A stretch of DNA of 64,000 nt from Paramacrobiotus metropolitanus. Lineage: Eukaryota; Tardigrada; Eutardigrada; Parachela; Macrobiotidae. The DNA lies in assembly GCF_019649055.1 (NCBI RefSeq), contig NW_026570333.1, positions 1-64,000 on the forward strand. Direction: 5' to 3'. Positions 61,201 to 64,000 of the stretch are shown here, piece after piece; position 1 is the first letter of the stretch; each line of letters starts with the position of its first letter. The position numbers and the translations under genes were made by a program. The notes under the pieces were generated by a model, which searched no databases, was not told the DNA's origin, and saw only the letters and a program-made list of their open reading frames with translations.

Positions 61201-63162
61201 AAACAAGCAGCCTTGGAGAAACAGAAGAAGAGCGCCAAGAAGAAGAGTACTAAGAAGAAGTCTAAACTCGCGGCAGTCCGACGTGTTGATGAAGTCGGAT
61301 TGGCAAATTATACCAGGAGACAGGGTAATAGCGACTTGGAATATTCGGAACCAGAAGATGAGGAAGCCTTCCCCGACTTCGAGGAATTAGGGGATGATAA
61401 CGACACCTTAACAGAGAATGATCTGATTGAGGCTACAAATTTCGCTATGGCTCTATTTCGCACGCGAGGTGATACCTCGGTGACAGTAAGGTTCCGAATC
61501 CGTGTCAAAGAATGGTTGAATAAACGGAATCGACGTTTGACCCCATCAATATTGGATACGATCATCGATTTTGCCTTGAATTCGGGTAGACTGATTAAAA
61601 AACATCTCGATTGGCGCTCTAAGTCAAAGTTGATTCGAACCGGTGGAATCGACAAAAAGTTATTCGAAAAGTCCGCTGATAAGAGACGACAGATCGAATC
61701 GGCCATCGCAGGCCTACGAAGTCCGGTAGGGTCTACCCGACACCGTATTAGCCAATATATGAATGGAGTATGGCACGGCGGAATGGGTAGAATCGCTGAG
61801 ATCGAAGCGGGGAACGAGACAATGTTGACACAGATGCTCCAGGAGGGTAAACTACTCACCACCAACGCTTACGAAGGATCTCCGATCAGATATACCATGT
61901 TGGGGTTTATACCGGAGGATATACATGATTATTGCAACTTCTCGTCCAGCGAAGTCATGGAAAAACTTCCAATTCCTCAACGAAACGATCCGGAAACTCC
62001 CATGCTGAATGTGCTCTTACAGAAGGGAGATCAGAAACGGGCTGCCAAGGAAAAGATTAAGGCAGATAAGTTGAAGGAATCGTTGACGCCGAAGGGTATA
62101 ATGGAACTAGCCTATGAATCGGATAACGAACCAGAACAAGATACACCCACAGCGTCGGGACAAGCAGCTACGACGAGCCAACAGTCACATGGTGAGAAAA
62201 CGAAAGCCGTAACTCCCATGGATAAGCTGACGGCACAAACCGAAGCGGAATTGGAAGAAATGCGCCGTCGTCAACAACAGGCACCGCTGTTGCCAACATC
62301 GAAGCAAGCAAAAACTAGTGGCGGCAAATCGAAAACCGATCTAACCTCCCAAGAAGAGGGAGTAGCAGCTGAAGAAACATCGAAGGATGATGAGACGGAC
62401 TCAGCTCCCACCCAGAGAAACGAACCCAAATCGACGAAGTCCTCATCAAGCTCGATTCCAAAGCTCGAAATCGATGAAAAAGAATTGACGTCAGAAGATC
62501 GCGACTACATGCTCGGAATACCACTGGACAATCAGAACCACGCTTGGTGCGAACTGAAGAGCATCTTGGCTAAACAGCCATTCCAGACGATGACTCAAAA
62601 GGATCTCAAAGCGACAATCTGTGCCAACCGAGTCCTGAAATTATCTGGCGTAAGCTTTGACAGAATGACCAAGAGGGCCTACAAAGAAGGAAAGTTGGGC
62701 TTTTGTTACTCGGATTCCAACAGATGGTCATATTACCTCCCAAAACCAACGCTTCACCCTCGACTGAAGATGGAACTGAAATATTGGAAAATTGCCATTA
62801 CCGATGCGGCAATGCCGAGACTTGGCGGATCGATGGGAGTCACATGGGATGACTTATCAAACTTCTTTGCCGTTAATTACGAGCTGGGAATTTACAACAT
62901 CGAACGAGATTCAGACAAGCAGTGGAAAGTCTTCTCGATGATAATCTCCTTGAGATTAAAAACAAGCGAATTTATTCGAAATCCGAAGAGCTCCCCGAAG
63001 ATACTCCAGAGAAGGAGATCGTGGACTCGGCGAACATTCCGGCATCCCAGGAAGTTACCTTGGAATCGCAACAGCCGGCATCCGCCGAGCCCGCAGCTGG
63101 CGATGCTCAAACGAAATCAGCTGAAACTGGGGATGCGGTGTCAGCAACGACTGAGACAGTAG
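58234..63162 (+). CDS. Giant 1,642-codon frame after integrase, unknown function
   Basis: It occupies the position where envelope-bearing elements have env, but no signal peptide, glycosylated ectodomain or membrane span is apparent. Order: Arg and Gly-rich N-terminus; a globular region at about residues 100-200 (NFNRLCRDFYRMHERVNDEQ); four Pro and Lys repeats of about 21 residues (KEPPKVQEIPVVPVK type, 59,165-59,350); a globular part at about 390-720 with KAWICIRMGTLDNHFAYMYA and CNDVNCDRCHPP; long Ser, Lys and Asp/Glu-rich disordered sequence; a helical segment with RVKEWLNKRNRRLTPSILDT; and a C-terminal part (GVTWDDLSNFFAVNYELGIY). Lys-rich and acidic tracts suggest a chromatin or nucleic-acid role. 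Length and intactness argue for selection until recently. No homologue is known to me. Confidence 0.6.
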   Translation: MSAPVRHSGAIGGSPPGSVRGGRAPAPSFPSLFPERSETPPMRAPFNRFDRRSPNQRGGRSRHGNRNSPRPRGMLPPLGPQMETMTISPPGSPSRYVPRLAVNVSEEDDRLNMIVGAEEELTAVDRRAIHNFNRLCRDFYRMHERVNDEQLLYGYMIEQMAVTDSGHIVLKDRKKKVQEARTDLGIRVATMKTYHQALINRPWPEMIEKILRWIEKFPEEVAQPEPIVAGPSQMQPATSGAPKPGTSTAKPVEEMTDADLKEQKKRIDEAIEQRARSRESSTADSSRGSVKRNRSQTTSPKSTEKGHQTKKLTASKEPPREKEMPVPVKPTASKEPPKVQEIPVVPVKSTAGKAPPKAQETSVVPVKPSVSKVPLKEQQIAVLAGKSLTQLPPPPARTPMIIPQVRAYTATYSRSKGLPYKVTAQLIDKDTKEVIPSYHPTTPTEIRNQITKQSRDEVQGALLKIRREEDRADPRILIQTLRQLITPIAVKEKAWICIRMGTLDNHFAYMYATDGEMLAVERHRLKEGIESDGQRMPKEAYDTTYLYQEMTCRVFKLGLHCTVGLPIVMIAEIVDPISGDPVPFAPWFISKEEREYAIMENEKALANLHNMLPEDKKKDVQANRNRILNIMNHRAADDGAYVRVTVTYTDDGQLRTRVYTPHYELVYEMETPKKHLAAAAEIHEIYVKSKQAKEEGLAGEGEYEEQMEAEDAPSGENAPQMEDEPVDENNPRRSMQRAIAIIQGADRKACNDVNCDRCHPPEESETDGDEDDEEGTVQEDSEDDDPAPGSSKDESKSKSSKEESKPSSSKTDTKSKKSEKSDKRTDKPGKTGTEKSRGKSRKDQKQKAGKRKDRFPSDDEDIVSEESEEDDEVLEIDESLKSSATTPKKGVIQSATSPEEKPKSIAIKRVVNMGQIMAASTQKERREKVQKEKGKRDTSRESTASEASRPSTSTVASKSKPNIPIRATRSQTGEPKVAPNSLEATLEKQKQAALEKQKKSAKKKSTKKKSKLAAVRRVDEVGLANYTRRQGNSDLEYSEPEDEEAFPDFEELGDDNDTLTENDLIEATNFAMALFRTRGDTSVTVRFRIRVKEWLNKRNRRLTPSILDTIIDFALNSGRLIKKHLDWRSKSKLIRTGGIDKKLFEKSADKRRQIESAIAGLRSPVGSTRHRISQYMNGVWHGGMGRIAEIEAGNETMLTQMLQEGKLLTTNAYEGSPIRYTMLGFIPEDIHDYCNFSSSEVMEKLPIPQRNDPETPMLNVLLQKGDQKRAAKEKIKADKLKESLTPKGIMELAYESDNEPEQDTPTASGQAATTSQQSHGEKTKAVTPMDKLTAQTEAELEEMRRRQQQAPLLPTSKQAKTSGGKSKTDLTSQEEGVAAEETSKDDETDSAPTQRNEPKSTKSSSSSIPKLEIDEKELTSEDRDYMLGIPLDNQNHAWCELKSILAKQPFQTMTQKDLKATICANRVLKLSGVSFDRMTKRAYKEGKLGFCYSDSNRWSYYLPKPTLHPRLKMELKYWKIAITDAAMPRLGGSMGVTWDDLSNFFAVNYELGIYNIERDSDKQWKVFSMIISLRLKTSEFIRNPKSSPKILQRRRSWTRRTFRHPRKLPWNRNSRHPPSPQLAMLKRNQLKLGMRCQQRLRQ

Positions 63163-63190
63163 AGTCGGCTGACTCATCAGCAAAAGAGTG

Positions 63191-63729
63191 AACGCGAGAT
63201 GCGTGATATGCGGTCAGAAAGGTCCACCGCATATCACAGAAGAAACAGCATCATATCAGTTTAACAAAAGCGAAAAGTTGAAATAACCGAGATGAAAAAC
63301 GTTGAAACAGATGGTTGAGAAGACTTTGCGAATGTGCTAAAACGAGATGAGAAGATGAGATAATCACATCAGTTAAAACAGGCGAGTAGTAAGGCAGTAA
63401 GGATAGCAGCATTTTCAAGAAAAGTGCGGCAGTCTGGCTGCTTCTCTGATTGGCTGCTCACGAATGAGCCCCGAGACAGGGCTGCTGATCTGGCTGCTAC
63501 CGGCTAGCGGTGGCTTACTGACTGGGCTGCTCTGGCTAGCGGTGTCCCGATGGCTGGCGCCGACCTAGTGACCTACTGTCTGCTTTTGTCTGACTACGTA
63601 GTGAAGGTCTCCCTGCCGGTCATAATTACAAAGACAACCTACTGTAATTAGCTGATCTTTTTATTTTTTTAACTGGCACAATTTGCGGAACACAGGCACA
63701 ACACACGCTTCACAAAATACAGGCCGCAT
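63191..63729. other. Right flank of the large element
   Basis: Starts with an inverted pair gtgatatgcggt and accgcatatcac (63,206-63,238). GATC becomes rare. From 63,430 to 63,560 GGCTGCT and CTAGCGGTG strings recur. A tctctgattggctgct resembles the CCAAT area of the left LTR but the rest does not align, so this is not a clear right LTR. The 3' UTR of the next gene may start near 63,650. Confidence 0.4.
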
Positions 63730-64000
63730 TCACATAATAAACAATGGCCGCTGTTTATACAGCTGTCGTCGCTTGTAGCGCTGCTGGTCGGCGTCGTCGT
63801 TCTCTCGCGGTCGCTTCTGGCGGGACTCGTGCCGGATATAACTATTATATCCCTTCTTCCCGGTGGTGTCCTCCTGTTCGGTGTCCTGGTCGGTGTCGTC
63901 GGAAAGGTCAGACATCAAATCGTCGGTACCATCTGGTTCGGATAACGAATCGGAAACATCCGATTCGCTTTCCGAATCATCCGGTTCGTCAGTGCTCTCC
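63730..64000 (-). CDS. C-terminal end of an acidic then basic protein (partial)
   Basis: An open frame runs in from the window end on the minus strand and stops at about 63,730. It reads as Ser, Asp and Glu repeats (ESTDEPDDSESESDVSDSLS, then LMSDLSDDTDQDTEQED), followed by a basic tail (RHESRQKRPRENDD, QQRYKRRQLYKQRP) that could be a nuclear localisation signal. No domain is identifiable from 90 residues. It might be a host nuclear protein or part of another element. Confidence 0.45.
   Translation of the reverse strand, partial: ESTDEPDDSESESDVSDSLSEPDGTDDLMSDLSDDTDQDTEQEDTTGKKGYNSYIRHESRQKRPRENDDADQQRYKRRQLYKQRPLFIM

Larger units (their letters stand above)
44339..63190 (+). mobile_element. 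Very large Ty3/Gypsy-type LTR element (about 19 kb)
   Basis: A left LTR-like region, an initiator-Met-tRNA primer site, a long leader, then frames in the order coiled-coil, Gag, protease, reverse transcriptase with RNase H, and integrase (the Ty3/Gypsy order), followed by two further frames where an envelope would lie. Typical Ty3/Gypsy elements are 5 to 10 kb. All enzymatic signatures are present. Roughly five or six breaks or frame changes separate the long frames, some of which may be natural. No LTR matching the left one was found before the window end, so the right boundary is unknown and the element may be truncated or continue differently. It is a relatively young but apparently damaged fossil. 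Confidence 0.8.

Noticed and set aside
58234-63162. Envelope gene
   Set aside because: No signal peptide, membrane span or fusion-like segment; the sequence is Lys, Ser and Glu-rich with disordered tracts.
63430-63640. Right LTR of the large element
   Set aside because: Only a short CCAAT-like string matches the left LTR; no alignable TATA, AATAAA or ends.

Overview
The window looks like animal nuclear DNA. It has spliced genes with GT-AG introns, many only about 50 to 60 bp long, a receptor guanylyl cyclase, an extracellular alpha-carbonic anhydrase, an ANKLE2-type gene and several classes of transposable element. A small ecdysozoan fits best and a tardigrade is my guess, but nothing here proves it. 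No RNA gene or CRISPR array was found.

Layout. 1-21,230 holds host genes: an ANKLE2-like gene (minus, 499-4914), a secreted carbonic anhydrase (plus, 6363-8820), a four-membrane-span protein (plus, 9201-10486), a receptor guanylyl cyclase of about 21 exons (plus, 11545-20329) and a small secreted protein (minus, 20604-21230). Two insertions sit in introns here: a MULE-like DNA transposon remnant in ANKLE2 and a short gag-only LTR element with identical LTRs in the cyclase. 22,850-37,680 is a Polinton/Maverick with 6-bp target duplications and terminal inverted repeats of about 510 bp, inserted into an older palindromic repeat. 38,000-43,580 is repeat-rich and gene-poor: a large foldback element, hairpin MITE-like repeats and a second MULE-like copy. 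43,586-44,307 encodes a secreted protein with a cystine-knot cysteine pattern. About 44,340 to 63,200 is one very large Ty3/Gypsy-type element whose LTR at the right end is not recognisable. 63,730-64,000 is the 3' end of an unrecognised gene on the minus strand.

The Polinton is the most interesting object. Besides the usual set (protein-primed polymerase B, chromodomain integrase, adenain-like protease, packaging ATPase, major and minor capsid genes) it encodes a protein aligning along its whole length with TATA-binding protein and a protein with two PC4-like coactivator or ssDNA-binding modules. The octamer TATTTAAG recurs upstream of several genes in its right half. A second sequence, CAATAATTACC, is shared by the TIRs and the central divergent promoter, which also has a TATA-like box on each side. 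Together these suggest an element that carries part of its own transcription-initiation apparatus. I know of no description of this in Polintons, but I could not search.

The Ty3/Gypsy element is unusual in size and content. A long coiled-coil frame precedes gag, and a frame of about 1,640 codons follows integrase where an envelope gene would lie. The non-coding leader is extraordinarily rich in GATC.
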